Both the position numbers and the translations under genes were made by a program. A stretch of 64,000 nucleotides of DNA from contig JAEZGI010000018.1 of assembly GCA_023416995.1 (NCBI GenBank), positions 62,001-126,000 on the forward strand, written 5' to 3'. Shown piece after piece: positions 8,474 to 17,492 of the stretch. The DNA comes from Bacteroidota bacterium (lineage in GTDB: Bacteria; Bacteroidota; Bacteroidia; Chitinophagales; Chitinophagaceae). The stretch's first letter is position 1; the number at the start of each line of letters is the position of its first letter. The notes under the pieces are model-generated. The model was given only the letters and a program-made list of their open reading frames with translations. It did no database searches and was not told the DNA's origin.

Positions 8474-9192
8474 TGAACATTTTAATCACCGGTGGTGCTT
8501 CGGGCCTTGGCGGGGCAATTACAAAAACGCTGTCCGCTGTTCCGGGCCACAGGGTTTTTTTTACTTATAACAAATCGGCAGATAAGGCAGCAGCTATTGA
8601 AAAGCAATTCGCAAACGCCAGGGCAATACCTTGCGACTTTTCAGACACCGACATGCTTGCAGAACTTACCGCTTCCTTTACATCGCTTAATCCTGATGTT
8701 TTGATCAATAATGCGATGACCGGGTTCACCCAGAATCATTTTCATAAACTCGACCCCGCATATTTTACCGAAAGCTTTCAAAAAAACGTTGTGCCTGTAA
8801 TTCATATCACACAGGCGGCGATCAAAATATTCCGAAAGAAAAAGTTTGGAAAAATCATTACGGTGTTGTCTGCCGCGATAGCAGGAAATCCACCTATTGG
8901 GTGGTCAGAATACGTCGCGGCAAAATCATACCTGCTTGCACTCAATAAAAGCTGGGCGGTAGAAAATGCCGCATTTAATATCACGGCCAATTGCATTTCA
9001 CCATCGTTCATGCAAACTTCACTTACCAGCAGTACTGATGAAAGAGTTATTGAGGAGATGGTAGCCAAACATCCTTTAAAGAAACTGCTGACTGTGGAGG
9101 AAGTGGCCGCCTCGGTTAAGATGCTCGTTGATGCGGGGCAACATACAAATGGCGTGAACCTGGTGTTGAACGCAGCACAAAGCGTGATATAA
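8473..9192 (+). CDS. SDR family oxidoreductase (3-oxoacyl reductase-like)
   Basis: Classical short-chain dehydrogenase of 239 residues. The cofactor motif is TGGASGLGG (6-14), NNAMTG follows at 79-84, and the catalytic set is Ser133, Tyr147 and Lys151 (YVAAK). The family reduces carbonyls with NAD(P)H; closest architecture is FabG-like. Its start overlaps the MaoC stop, which suggests that the ketone or hydroxyl group handled is on the same intermediate as that of the dehydratase. Substrate unknown. Confidence 0.85.
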   Translation: MNILITGGASGLGGAITKTLSAVPGHRVFFTYNKSADKAAAIEKQFANARAIPCDFSDTDMLAELTASFTSLNPDVLINNAMTGFTQNHFHKLDPAYFTESFQKNVVPVIHITQAAIKIFRKKKFGKIITVLSAAIAGNPPIGWSEYVAAKSYLLALNKSWAVENAAFNITANCISPSFMQTSLTSSTDERVIEEMVAKHPLKKLLTVEEVAASVKMLVDAGQHTNGVNLVLNAAQSVI

Positions 9193-9226
9193 AAGCTTCA
9201 ATTTTTTAATCTTATCCTGGCTCGTT

Positions 9227-10159
9227 ATGAAGTTCCTGAAGATAAGTATATGGACAACTATAATAACCGGCATAGCACTGATGCTGATATACCTGGTGCT
9301 TCTGCACGGATACAAAAAGTATTATAGTGTTGAACAGTCGAAACTGCATGAGATCATAAAAGGAAATAAAAAATTTGATATCCTTTTTATCGGATCTTCA
9401 AGGACGTTATATCATGTGAATCCAAAGATCATTGACTCGACACTGCAATGCAATTCTTTCAACGCAGGGATCAATGGCGCAAGACTTCCTGAAATGAATC
9501 TTGTTTTTAAATCGTACCTGGTTAACCATGAAGCACCACAGCTGGTAGTAGCCGACCTTTCCACCACTGCCTTCTCTCTTGATCAGAATGCTTTCTTCAA
9601 TCCGAATATTTATTACCCATGGATGGAAAGCGACATCGTTTTTGAAAGCATTGCTCCGTATAAACGCGCCGGATTATTAAAGACGCTTCCATTTCTTCAG
9701 TTAACTGAATGGGATGATCCCATGCGGCAGGGCGCCATAGCCGGTTTAGCAGGTAAACAAGATGATATTCCTGAGTACTATAAAGGACACCAGCCCAGCG
9801 GGGATGATACTGTACAATTGCCTTTCAGGATGCGGTATTTTACCACTAACTGGCCGGTGCATGAAAATGGCATCGCATTGCTTGATGAGATCATAGAGCT
9901 TTGCGAACAAAATCACATCAGACTTATATTCACTTATGCACCGGTGTATCAATTAAAGGACGAGGAAGTAAACGAGGAGTTTTTTCCTACTGTTAAAAAA
10001 ATCTGTGATGAACACCATATTCCGTTTTTAAGTTACCGGCATCTTCCAATGAATGATGACCATCGGATTTTCCGGGACGAACATCACCTTAACACGATTG
10101 GTGCTGATATCTATTCGCGAATGCTTGCTACAGATCTGAAGCCTTTTGCCGGTGGATAG
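9227..10159 (+). CDS. Membrane-anchored SGNH-like protein
   Basis: 310 residues with one N-terminal membrane segment (about 8-27) and the rest predicted outside the cytoplasm. FIGSSRTLYH (54-63) stands where SGNH hydrolases have block I (GDS), and RDEHHLNTIG near the C-terminus matches the D-x-x-H block V, so a serine esterase or O-acyltransferase fold related to DltD/AlgX-type proteins is likely. The usual block I Asp is replaced by Ser. Located 34 bp after the SDR gene in the same direction, so MaoC, SDR and this protein may be one operon. Biochemical role unknown. Confidence 0.6.
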   Translation: MKFLKISIWTTIITGIALMLIYLVLLHGYKKYYSVEQSKLHEIIKGNKKFDILFIGSSRTLYHVNPKIIDSTLQCNSFNAGINGARLPEMNLVFKSYLVNHEAPQLVVADLSTTAFSLDQNAFFNPNIYYPWMESDIVFESIAPYKRAGLLKTLPFLQLTEWDDPMRQGAIAGLAGKQDDIPEYYKGHQPSGDDTVQLPFRMRYFTTNWPVHENGIALLDEIIELCEQNHIRLIFTYAPVYQLKDEEVNEEFFPTVKKICDEHHIPFLSYRHLPMNDDHRIFRDEHHLNTIGADIYSRMLATDLKPFAGG

Positions 10160-10213
10160 CAGCCTGCCGGGGGGCGACTTTTTTTTATTGGCAATTACCA
10201 TATAAACGGGAAT

Positions 10214-12754
10214 ATGAACTGGCATACAATCACCGCTGAAGAAACTGTTGAAAGTCTGAATTCCAACCCTGACGGCCTGAGCGACCAGGAGGCAGCAGCC
10301 AGGCGTCTGGAACATGGCCCCAATGAACTCGCTGCGGGTAAGCGAACCAGTGCATTGATGATTTTTTTACGGCAGTTTGTAGACGTTATGATCGTGATAC
10401 TGGCGGCTGCAGGCGTTATCTCTGCGGTTGTTGGTGAACTGTCAGATACCATTGTTATCATAATCATCATCATTCTTAATGCGATCATCGGCTTTGTACA
10501 GGAATACCGTGCAGAACGGGCCATGGAAGCGCTGCAGAAAATGGCGGCTCCGACGGCAAGAATCAAACGAAATGGCCGTCGCATCAGTGTACCGGCAAGT
10601 GAACTCGTCCCCGGCGATATTGTTTTGCTTGAAGCGGGGGATGCCGTCCCTGCCGACATAAGACTAATACAGGCGGGTGCCCTCAAAGCAAATGAAGCAA
10701 GCCTTACAGGCGAATCTGCAGCAGTTGACAAACAACCTGCCCCAATACCAGCTCCCGATCAGCAACTGGCGGAACGATTTAACATGCTGTACAAAGGCAC
10801 CAGCATTACAAACGGACACGGTCATGGCGTAGTGGTGGCCACCGGAATGAAGACGGAACTTGGTAAGATTGCAGACATGCTCGACAAGGCTGACGGCGTT
10901 ACGCCACTTCAGAAAAGACTCACCGCATTCAGCCGCAGGATCACAGTGATCATTATTTTTCTTTGTATAGGTCTCTTTGTGACCGGCTACCTGCGTGGGG
11001 AACCTGTTAACCAGTTGTTACTGACCTCTATTTCACTGGCGGTGGCAGCTATCCCTGAAGCGCTTCCTGCTGTAATAACAATTTCCCTTGCCTTAGGCGC
11101 AAGACGATTATTGAATCAGAATGCGTTGATGCGGCGTTTGCATGCTGTTGAAACACTTGGCTCAGTTACTTATATCTGTACGGACAAAACAGGTACACTT
11201 ACAAAAAACGAAATGGAGGTAAGGGAAACCTGGGTGCGTAAAGGCGTTGAGAAAACAGTTTTGAGCGAAGCAATGGCTTTAAACCATGATGTACAGGAAC
11301 GCGATGGCCAGCCTGCCGGCGACCCCACTGAAATAGCACTGATAAATCATGCAGGGGATCCACCCGATGCACCTCGTGTATTTGATATTCCCTTCGATTC
11401 AGACAGGAAAGCAATGACCACTGTTCATGAACACAAGGGCCGGTACAGAGTCATCACCAAAGGTGCAAGCGAGTCGATAGTTGGCATGCTGGCAACGAAC
11501 ACTAGGATCGATGATATAAGAGAAGCAGAAGAAGCGATGGCTTCCGACGGCATGCGGGTAATTGCTTATGGACAGAAATATGTTGACCAGTTACCCCCTG
11601 AACATGATGTGAGTGCTTTTGAATCCGAGCTTGAATTTATTGGGCTTGCAGGGCTTGTTGATCCACCCAGGGAAGAAGCGAAGCTGGCGATCAATGAGTG
11701 CCAGACCGCAGGTATCATAACGGTGATGATCACCGGCGACCACCCCCTGACGGCTGCTGCCATAGGCCGGGAAATTGGCATCATCAATAAAGAAAATCAA
11801 CAGGTTATTACCGGTGCTGACTTACAGAATAAAGAAACCGGTTTTCTTGATAGTAACGTTAAAGACATCAGCGTGTATGCGCGGGTGTCACCAGAGCAAA
11901 AGCTGAATATTGTTGATGCATTGCAGCGAAATAACCAGTTTGTATCTATGACCGGCGATGGAGTAAACGATGCACCTTCTCTGAAGAAAGCAAATATTGG
12001 CGTTGCTATGGGCATCACCGGCACCGATGTAACCAAAGAAGCTGCAGACATGATTTTACTTGATGACAACTTCGCAACCATCGTGAAAGCGGTGCGCGAG
12101 GGCCGTCGGGTGTATGACAACATCAGGAAGTTTTTACGCTATATCCTTACGGGGAACACTGCCGAAATATGGGCCATCTTCCTGGCTCCTATTCTCGGGT
12201 TGCCCATCCCGTTAGTTCCCGTTCAGATTTTATGGGTGAATCTTGTGACTGATGGATTGCCGGCGCTTGCCCTCGCTGCGGAACCGGAAGAGCGGAACGT
12301 TATGCAAAGGCCACCGCGAAAACCCAATGAAAGCATCTTTGCCGATGGCCTGGGCATACATGTGATCTGGGTAGGGATATTTATTGGCCTGCTTACCGTT
12401 GGCGCACAGGCATGGCTGTTACAAAATGGTATCGAACATTGGCAAACGATCGTGTTCACCATACTTTGCTTTTCACAGTTATGGCATGTAATGGCTATCC
12501 GCAGTGAAACGGTTTCACTGTTCAAACTTGGACTATTCAGCAACAAGCCTTTGCTCTGGGCCGTGCTTGGAACAGTGGCATTACAGGTAGCAGTAATTTA
12601 TGTGCCATTTTTAAATTCTTTTTTACATACCCAGCCACTAACGATCACGGAGCTGGGTATTTGTATGGGTGTTTCAGTAATTGTTTTTGTTGTTGTGGAA
12701 GTAGAGAAGCTGGTTAGAAGGAGGTGGAACAATGATCTCGCGAAAACTACGTAG
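10214..12754 (+). CDS. P-type cation-transporting ATPase, Ca2+ (P2A/P2B-like)
   Basis: An 846-residue polytopic pump. In order: cation ATPase N domain (about 3-70), actuator motif TGES at 165-168, M4 motif PEALP at 281-285, phosphorylation site DKTGTLT at 324-330, hinge MTGDGVNDAP around 578-587, and M6 NLVTDGLPALALA. The PEALP motif and the M6 Asn/Asp are typical of calcium-type (SERCA/PMCA-like) pumps, though some bacterial relatives move Mn2+ or Na+. All catalytic residues are present and the length is normal. It follows the SGNH gene by 54 bp. No dedicated regulator is seen. Confidence 0.88.
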   Translation: MNWHTITAEETVESLNSNPDGLSDQEAAARRLEHGPNELAAGKRTSALMIFLRQFVDVMIVILAAAGVISAVVGELSDTIVIIIIIILNAIIGFVQEYRAERAMEALQKMAAPTARIKRNGRRISVPASELVPGDIVLLEAGDAVPADIRLIQAGALKANEASLTGESAAVDKQPAPIPAPDQQLAERFNMLYKGTSITNGHGHGVVVATGMKTELGKIADMLDKADGVTPLQKRLTAFSRRITVIIIFLCIGLFVTGYLRGEPVNQLLLTSISLAVAAIPEALPAVITISLALGARRLLNQNALMRRLHAVETLGSVTYICTDKTGTLTKNEMEVRETWVRKGVEKTVLSEAMALNHDVQERDGQPAGDPTEIALINHAGDPPDAPRVFDIPFDSDRKAMTTVHEHKGRYRVITKGASESIVGMLATNTRIDDIREAEEAMASDGMRVIAYGQKYVDQLPPEHDVSAFESELEFIGLAGLVDPPREEAKLAINECQTAGIITVMITGDHPLTAAAIGREIGIINKENQQVITGADLQNKETGFLDSNVKDISVYARVSPEQKLNIVDALQRNNQFVSMTGDGVNDAPSLKKANIGVAMGITGTDVTKEAADMILLDDNFATIVKAVREGRRVYDNIRKFLRYILTGNTAEIWAIFLAPILGLPIPLVPVQILWVNLVTDGLPALALAAEPEERNVMQRPPRKPNESIFADGLGIHVIWVGIFIGLLTVGAQAWLLQNGIEHWQTIVFTILCFSQLWHVMAIRSETVSLFKLGLFSNKPLLWAVLGTVALQVAVIYVPFLNSFLHTQPLTITELGICMGVSVIVFVVVEVEKLVRRRWNNDLAKTT

Positions 12755-13275
12755 AAGTTTCGCGTCAGTTACTTTCGTTGATCTACGGTTCCGCACTGCA
12801 GAATCCAACCATTTGCAATTAATAATTCATTAAAATCCTTTTCAACTATTGCTAATGGTTAACCTGTAGTGTATAAGTGTTTTTGTGGCACCTTATTTGT
12901 TTAGTTGTTACCGCAATGGAATATGATGGATGAATGTGACTACAATAAGACGTTTTAAATTGATCCATTTTGCAAAAAAAAGTTGGGGAATTGAGATTAA
13001 GAATTTGTTAGCTGACTTTTCAATGCGAATTTCATTGTATATTTAAAAAAATAATAACTGATCATTCAGTTCTCCATCTAATATCCTCTAGTGCCTTAAC
13101 ATCCAAGGCACCTGAACTAAACTACAAGTCATCGCAGTCTGCGACTGTTGATGTTTCCGTTTAACTAACGATTCTTTTCCCATAGCGCTGCTGTAAGTGG
13201 ACTTGGCGGAGCCCTGTCCCGGATCATGAGACAACGATTCGCGAATCACTCGAACACACACAAATTGAATAACCT
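12755..13275 (+). promoter_or_regulatory. Structured leader of the capsule locus
   Basis: A 521-bp gene-free stretch upstream of upxY. A weak promoter candidate is TATATTTA at 13038-13045. Downstream of it lie three compact inverted repeats: GTGCCTT/AAGGCAC (13091-13111), TCGCA/TGCGA (13132-13144), and a nested GGAC-GGC/GCC-GTCC hairpin (13199-13219). A perfect 12-bp palindrome, GATTCGCGAATC, is at 13236-13247, 28 bp before the upxY start. In Bacteroides, UpxY proteins act on the leaders of their own capsule operons, so these hairpins are plausible targets; this is inference. Confidence 0.5.
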
Positions 13276-13821
13276 ATGAGTGACAAGAAATGGTATGCAG
13301 TATACACAAGAGTAAGGTGGGAAAAAAAAGTTTCCGAATGCCTCACAAAAAGAAGGATTGAAAATTATTGTCCGTTGAACAAAGTGCAGCGTCAATGGGC
13401 AGACCGGAAAAAAATCATCACTGAGCCGCTGTTTAAATCTTATGTATTTGTAAGATCCACTGAACAGGACCTTGTTGAAGTTTTGAAGGTCGATGGTGTT
13501 ATCAACATGGTTTACTGGCTTGGTAAGCCAGCTGTTATACGTCATGAAGAAATCATGTCCATAAGAAACTTTCTGAACGATTATCACTATATAAGTCTCC
13601 AGAAAATTGATGTTAATATAAATGATCATGTCCGGGTTATTAGCGGACCATTATTAGAATACGAGGGACAGGTAATTGCGGTTCGTACTAAAACAGTTAA
13701 ACTTTCGCTTCCCTCATTGGGGTATTTAATGTCGGCTGAAGTTGAAACTTCTAAGATTGAACTAATACATTCTCATTCCCATACCCGCATGGAAGTCAAC
13801 CGGAACATCAATATCTCCTAA
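13276..13821 (+). CDS. UpxY-type NusG-like transcription antiterminator
   Basis: 181 residues. The N-terminal NGN domain opens with KWYAVYTRVRWEKKV (5-19), the hallmark of NusG/RfaH paralogs, and includes PLFKSYVFVR near residues 51-60. A short KOW-like C-terminal domain (roughly 115-165) contains VRVISGPLLEYEGQV. Specialised NusG paralogs of this kind sit first in Bacteroidota capsule operons and let RNA polymerase read through early terminators. The position as first gene of the locus, a hairpin-rich leader before it, and a strong hairpin right after its stop all fit that role. It is distinct from housekeeping NusG, which would be expected beside ribosomal protein genes. Confidence 0.9.
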   Translation: MSDKKWYAVYTRVRWEKKVSECLTKRRIENYCPLNKVQRQWADRKKIITEPLFKSYVFVRSTEQDLVEVLKVDGVINMVYWLGKPAVIRHEEIMSIRNFLNDYHYISLQKIDVNINDHVRVISGPLLEYEGQVIAVRTKTVKLSLPSLGYLMSAEVETSKIELIHSHSHTRMEVNRNINIS

Positions 13822-13840
13822 ACCTGAGCTACACAACATT

Positions 13841-13877
13841 ACAATCATATTCATCTTAACCAGATGAGTATGATTGT
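13841..13877 (+). terminator. Strong hairpin after upxY (candidate attenuator)
   Basis: Inverted repeat of 16 bp: 13841-13856 pairs with 13862-13877 around a 5-nt loop (TAACC), all Watson-Crick except one G-U. It starts 19 bp after the upxY stop and precedes the first glycosyltransferase. There is no clear U-run, so factor-dependent termination or attenuation is more likely than a classical intrinsic terminator. Confidence 0.65.
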
Positions 13878-13964
13878 GTATTATATCTATCCTTTGAGAC
13901 ATTATTCACCTGTAAAAAACCAAGTTAGCGTCAAGGTCATGTATTCTTCATCTAATTGTTATTC

Positions 13965-14978
13965 ATGCTTCGCCCAAGGATTTCCATTATCACGCCCGTA
14001 AGAAACGGCCTTCCTTATATCAGGGAATGTATCGAATCGGTTATAGCTCAGGATTATCAGGATTGGGAACTTTTGATCAGTGACAACTGTTCGGATGACG
14101 GCACTGTTCAATATCTTGAATCAATAAATGACCCAAGGATAAAACTCTTCCGACAGCAAGTCAACATCGGAATATTTGGCAATATGAATTTTCTTCTTAA
14201 ACAGATCAAAGGAGAATTTTGCCAGGTATTATGTGCGGACGACTTTTTTGTTGGAACAAGTGCATTAGCCGAAATCGTTCGCTATTGGGAACTCGCGCCT
14301 CCGGCAATTGGTTTTGCACGATTTAATCACCTTGAAGGAAGCGGGACGCAGACGAGGTTATTGGAGCGCAAACTCACACCTTCTGTAGTTACTCCTGCGA
14401 TGGCCGACATCTGGTTTTTTGCTTTTGGTAATTTCCCGGGAAATCTATCGGATACCACTTTTCGAACAAGCATACTTAAAGAAGTTGGTGAGTTCAACGA
14501 GGAGCTTCCTTACGCCGGCGATTTTGATTTCTGGATCAGGGCCGCACAAAAATATTCAATGGGCGTAGAGAAACTTAAAGTGATTCATGTACGCAGACAT
14601 GCACAGGTTGCTTCAATATACCTTAATTTAAAAGGTGAACTTTACCGGCAACATATCTATATATATGAGAACCTTATTCAACGATTGTCGGGTCAGTACG
14701 ACAGGCAGCAACTCATCAACTATTTTAATTTCACCATCGCTGCCCAACACTACCGCAAAGCACTTAAATTTGCTCTACGGGGTCAGTTTGCATATCTGAA
14801 GATCTTTCTTGCATCAAAGTCAAATCTTGATCTGCCGAAATGGTATCAACTGATTGTATGTTTGCCCTATGCGTTATTTAACGTTGACCACAGGCTGACA
14901 GTAAGGATGGCTCACCGATTGGTACTGAAAGGAAAGTTTAAGTTCACCCATCCCACCGCACCCGCTAATGCGCTTTGA
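13965..14978 (+). CDS. Family 2 glycosyltransferase
   Basis: A 337-residue cytoplasmic GT-A enzyme. The N-terminus RISIITPVRNGLPYIRECIESVIAQ is the GT2 nucleotide-sugar fold entry (cited in parts: ISIITPVRNG, ECIESVIAQ), followed by ISDNCSDDGT. CADDFF near residue 90 supplies the DxD-like metal site, and FDFWIRAAQ near 190 fits the acceptor-loop ED/DFW-type motif. The ATG at 13965 is preferred over a TTG 9 bp upstream. First sugar enzyme of the capsule locus; donor sugar not predictable. Confidence 0.88.
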   Translation: MLRPRISIITPVRNGLPYIRECIESVIAQDYQDWELLISDNCSDDGTVQYLESINDPRIKLFRQQVNIGIFGNMNFLLKQIKGEFCQVLCADDFFVGTSALAEIVRYWELAPPAIGFARFNHLEGSGTQTRLLERKLTPSVVTPAMADIWFFAFGNFPGNLSDTTFRTSILKEVGEFNEELPYAGDFDFWIRAAQKYSMGVEKLKVIHVRRHAQVASIYLNLKGELYRQHIYIYENLIQRLSGQYDRQQLINYFNFTIAAQHYRKALKFALRGQFAYLKIFLASKSNLDLPKWYQLIVCLPYALFNVDHRLTVRMAHRLVLKGKFKFTHPTAPANAL

Positions 14979-15086
14979 TAGTTCATTCGCAAAACTGGTA
15001 TTCCCTTTTAACCGTTACACTAAAACAGCTCCTGGTACAACTACTTAAGGTTTACCCAAATTATTTCAATAGCTAAATGTCTCAAT

Positions 15087-17411
15087 ATGCAAATGGATCG
15101 CGATAATTTCCAGACAAACAATGAAAGTTTTCTTACGCAGGTTTGGGATAAATATTTTCCTTACTGGCCGGTGTTTCTTGCATTGATGGTATTAGGATGT
15201 GCCGGAGCGTGGTGGTATACCCAGACACGGCTTCCCACGTACGAAACCTCGGCATCCCTTATGATCAAAGACGAAAAAAAGGGAACGGAAGATGCGAAAA
15301 TCATTGAGGACCTCAATACAATTTCCGGAAAGAAAATTATCGAAAACGAGATTGAGGTTATCAAGTCAAGAGCTGTGCTCAACGAAGTAGTAACCAGTTT
15401 GCGATTGTATGCCCCAGTGTTTGAAGAAAAGAAGTGGAACAGCGTGTCTGCCTATCATACAAGTCCCATTTCCGTGGAACTTAAAGATCCGTCAACGCTT
15501 GAAGAAGTAGAACGTGTTGACTTTGCATTTACCGGCGATTCTGCTACCATCAAAATTGATTCTGTCACCTATCCTATGAATCGGTGGATCACCACGCCCT
15601 GGGGTACCATGCGATTCAATTCAACAAAAAGGCCAACAACCGGAGACGGGAAGTATTATTTTTCGCTGATCCATCCTAAACGTATTGTACAGGATCTGAT
15701 AGAAGAGCTGAATGTTTCGGCAGTAAATAAATTATCAAGTGTATTATCTATCAAATTGGAAGGTGACAATCCAAAACGCTCAGAAGATATATTGAATGGT
15801 ATCGTTGAAGCTTATACGCATTCTTCTGCCCAGGATAAAAAAATGCTTGCGGCCAATACATTAAAATTTATCGACCAGCGACTTGAATATATTTCTAAGG
15901 ACCTTGATTCAATCGAAAAGAAACTGCAACAATACCGTTCAGCCAAGGGGGCAATAAATATAAGTTCCCAGGGCGAGCTGTTTCTCAAAAATGTAAGCGA
16001 CAATGATCAGAAGCTAAGCGATCTGAACATGAAACTTGCAGTGATGGACCAGGTGGAACAATATGTTGTATCAAAACGAAATGATGGCGGCATTGTTCCC
16101 TCAACACTCGGCATCGACGATTTGCTTTTGAGCGATCTGCTTACGAAGTTATATGAAGCAGAAATGGAGTATCAGCGGCTGAAAGCCACCACTGCAGAAA
16201 ACAATCCGATACTGCTTGCAGTAACACGTCAGATAGATCAGTTGAGACCCAGTATCCTGGAAAACATCAGGAGCCAGCGTAAAAGCATCGAAGCCAGCAA
16301 ACGAAACTTGCTTAGCACCAATAATGGCTATGTCAGCACATTGCAAACCCTGCCCCAGCAGGAAAGGGACCTGGTAGAGATCAATCGTCAGCATAATACT
16401 AAAAGCGCTATATATGACTTCCTCATACAAAGACGCGAGGAAACGGGCCTCAGCTTTTCACCATCAGTTGTGGGAGAAAGCAAAGTAGTGGATGCTGCTG
16501 AATCCAGCATCGATCCTGTAAGTCTCCCCGACCCTGTTGTTTATATCATAGGAATATTGCTGGCAATTGGATTGGCAACTGTGATCATCTCAGTTAAAGA
16601 TGGCATGGCCCGCACAATCATGTACAGGCAGGAACTAGAAATGATGACTGATCTTCCGGTGTTGGGCGAAATATCAATGAATAAAACCAATGAATCACTT
16701 GTATTGAAAAAAGGTCAGTCAAGTTATATTGGTGAACAGTTCAGGATGCTTCGGACTTCCCTACATTACCTTGGCATAGGCTCGAATGCTAAAAGAGTGC
16801 TTGTAACATCAACCATCCCGGGCGATGGAAAAAGTTTTGTAACCGCCAATCTTGGTCTCAGTATGGCTATGGCCGGCAAAAAAGTAATCATTGTTGAGTT
16901 TGATTTAAGCAACCCGACACTCAGTGATAAACTGAACACATCCTATCAAAAAGGATTGTCGGATTACCTGCTGGGAGAAATCGATATCGAAGGTGCAATT
17001 CAAAAAACAGGGGCCAACCCAAATCTTTATTTCCTCGGGGCCGGTAATCTGCCTGATAATCCATCCGATCTTATACTTAGTGAAAAAGTAAATTCTTTAC
17101 TGGCTTATCTCGATGATAAATTTGACATGATTTTGCTGGATACAGCACCTGTAGGCGTTTTAGCCGATGGTTATGTACTCGCAAGAAAAAGTGATGCAAC
17201 ACTATTTGTAGTGCGCCACGGCCATACACCAAAACGCCTGTTACGTATCCTTGAACAAAACAACCAGATTAACGAACTTAAAAACACTGGCATCGTCTTC
17301 AATGGTGTAAGCAACAGGGGGTTTGTTCAAAACAATGCGGGATACGGTTACGGATATGGCTACACGTATAACACCAGGCCAAGAAAGCGTCTCGCCAACA
17401 GTCTTAACTAA
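15087..17411 (+). CDS. wzc: Wzc-type polysaccharide co-polymerase / tyrosine autokinase
   Basis: 774 residues in the inner membrane. TM1 is at about 28-47, a Wzz-type periplasmic region with long coiled-coil segments (roughly 250-450) follows, TM2 at about 477-498, then a cytoplasmic BY-kinase domain. Walker A STIPGDGKS is at about 575-583, Walker A' VEFDLSNPTL at about 604-613, Walker B ILLDTAP at about 683-689. The tail carries a tyrosine cluster (GYGYGYGYTY, around 752-761), the usual autophosphorylation site. Such kinases control chain length and export in Wzx/Wzy systems. All motifs are intact, unlike the second Wzc-like protein in this window (55254-57458). Confidence 0.92.
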   Translation: MQMDRDNFQTNNESFLTQVWDKYFPYWPVFLALMVLGCAGAWWYTQTRLPTYETSASLMIKDEKKGTEDAKIIEDLNTISGKKIIENEIEVIKSRAVLNEVVTSLRLYAPVFEEKKWNSVSAYHTSPISVELKDPSTLEEVERVDFAFTGDSATIKIDSVTYPMNRWITTPWGTMRFNSTKRPTTGDGKYYFSLIHPKRIVQDLIEELNVSAVNKLSSVLSIKLEGDNPKRSEDILNGIVEAYTHSSAQDKKMLAANTLKFIDQRLEYISKDLDSIEKKLQQYRSAKGAINISSQGELFLKNVSDNDQKLSDLNMKLAVMDQVEQYVVSKRNDGGIVPSTLGIDDLLLSDLLTKLYEAEMEYQRLKATTAENNPILLAVTRQIDQLRPSILENIRSQRKSIEASKRNLLSTNNGYVSTLQTLPQQERDLVEINRQHNTKSAIYDFLIQRREETGLSFSPSVVGESKVVDAAESSIDPVSLPDPVVYIIGILLAIGLATVIISVKDGMARTIMYRQELEMMTDLPVLGEISMNKTNESLVLKKGQSSYIGEQFRMLRTSLHYLGIGSNAKRVLVTSTIPGDGKSFVTANLGLSMAMAGKKVIIVEFDLSNPTLSDKLNTSYQKGLSDYLLGEIDIEGAIQKTGANPNLYFLGAGNLPDNPSDLILSEKVNSLLAYLDDKFDMILLDTAPVGVLADGYVLARKSDATLFVVRHGHTPKRLLRILEQNNQINELKNTGIVFNGVSNRGFVQNNAGYGYGYGYTYNTRPRKRLANSLN

Positions 17412-17492
17412 GGCGCCTGTAAAACTTATTTTATCTAACCTTTAGTAACGATTGCCATGTTAAGTGCTGCACACCTGGAAACCTAATGTATT

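Noticed and set aside
12755..13275. tRNA or insertion-sequence remnant in the pre-capsule gap
   Set aside because: No cloverleaf, transposase fragment or terminal inverted repeats could be found by eye.
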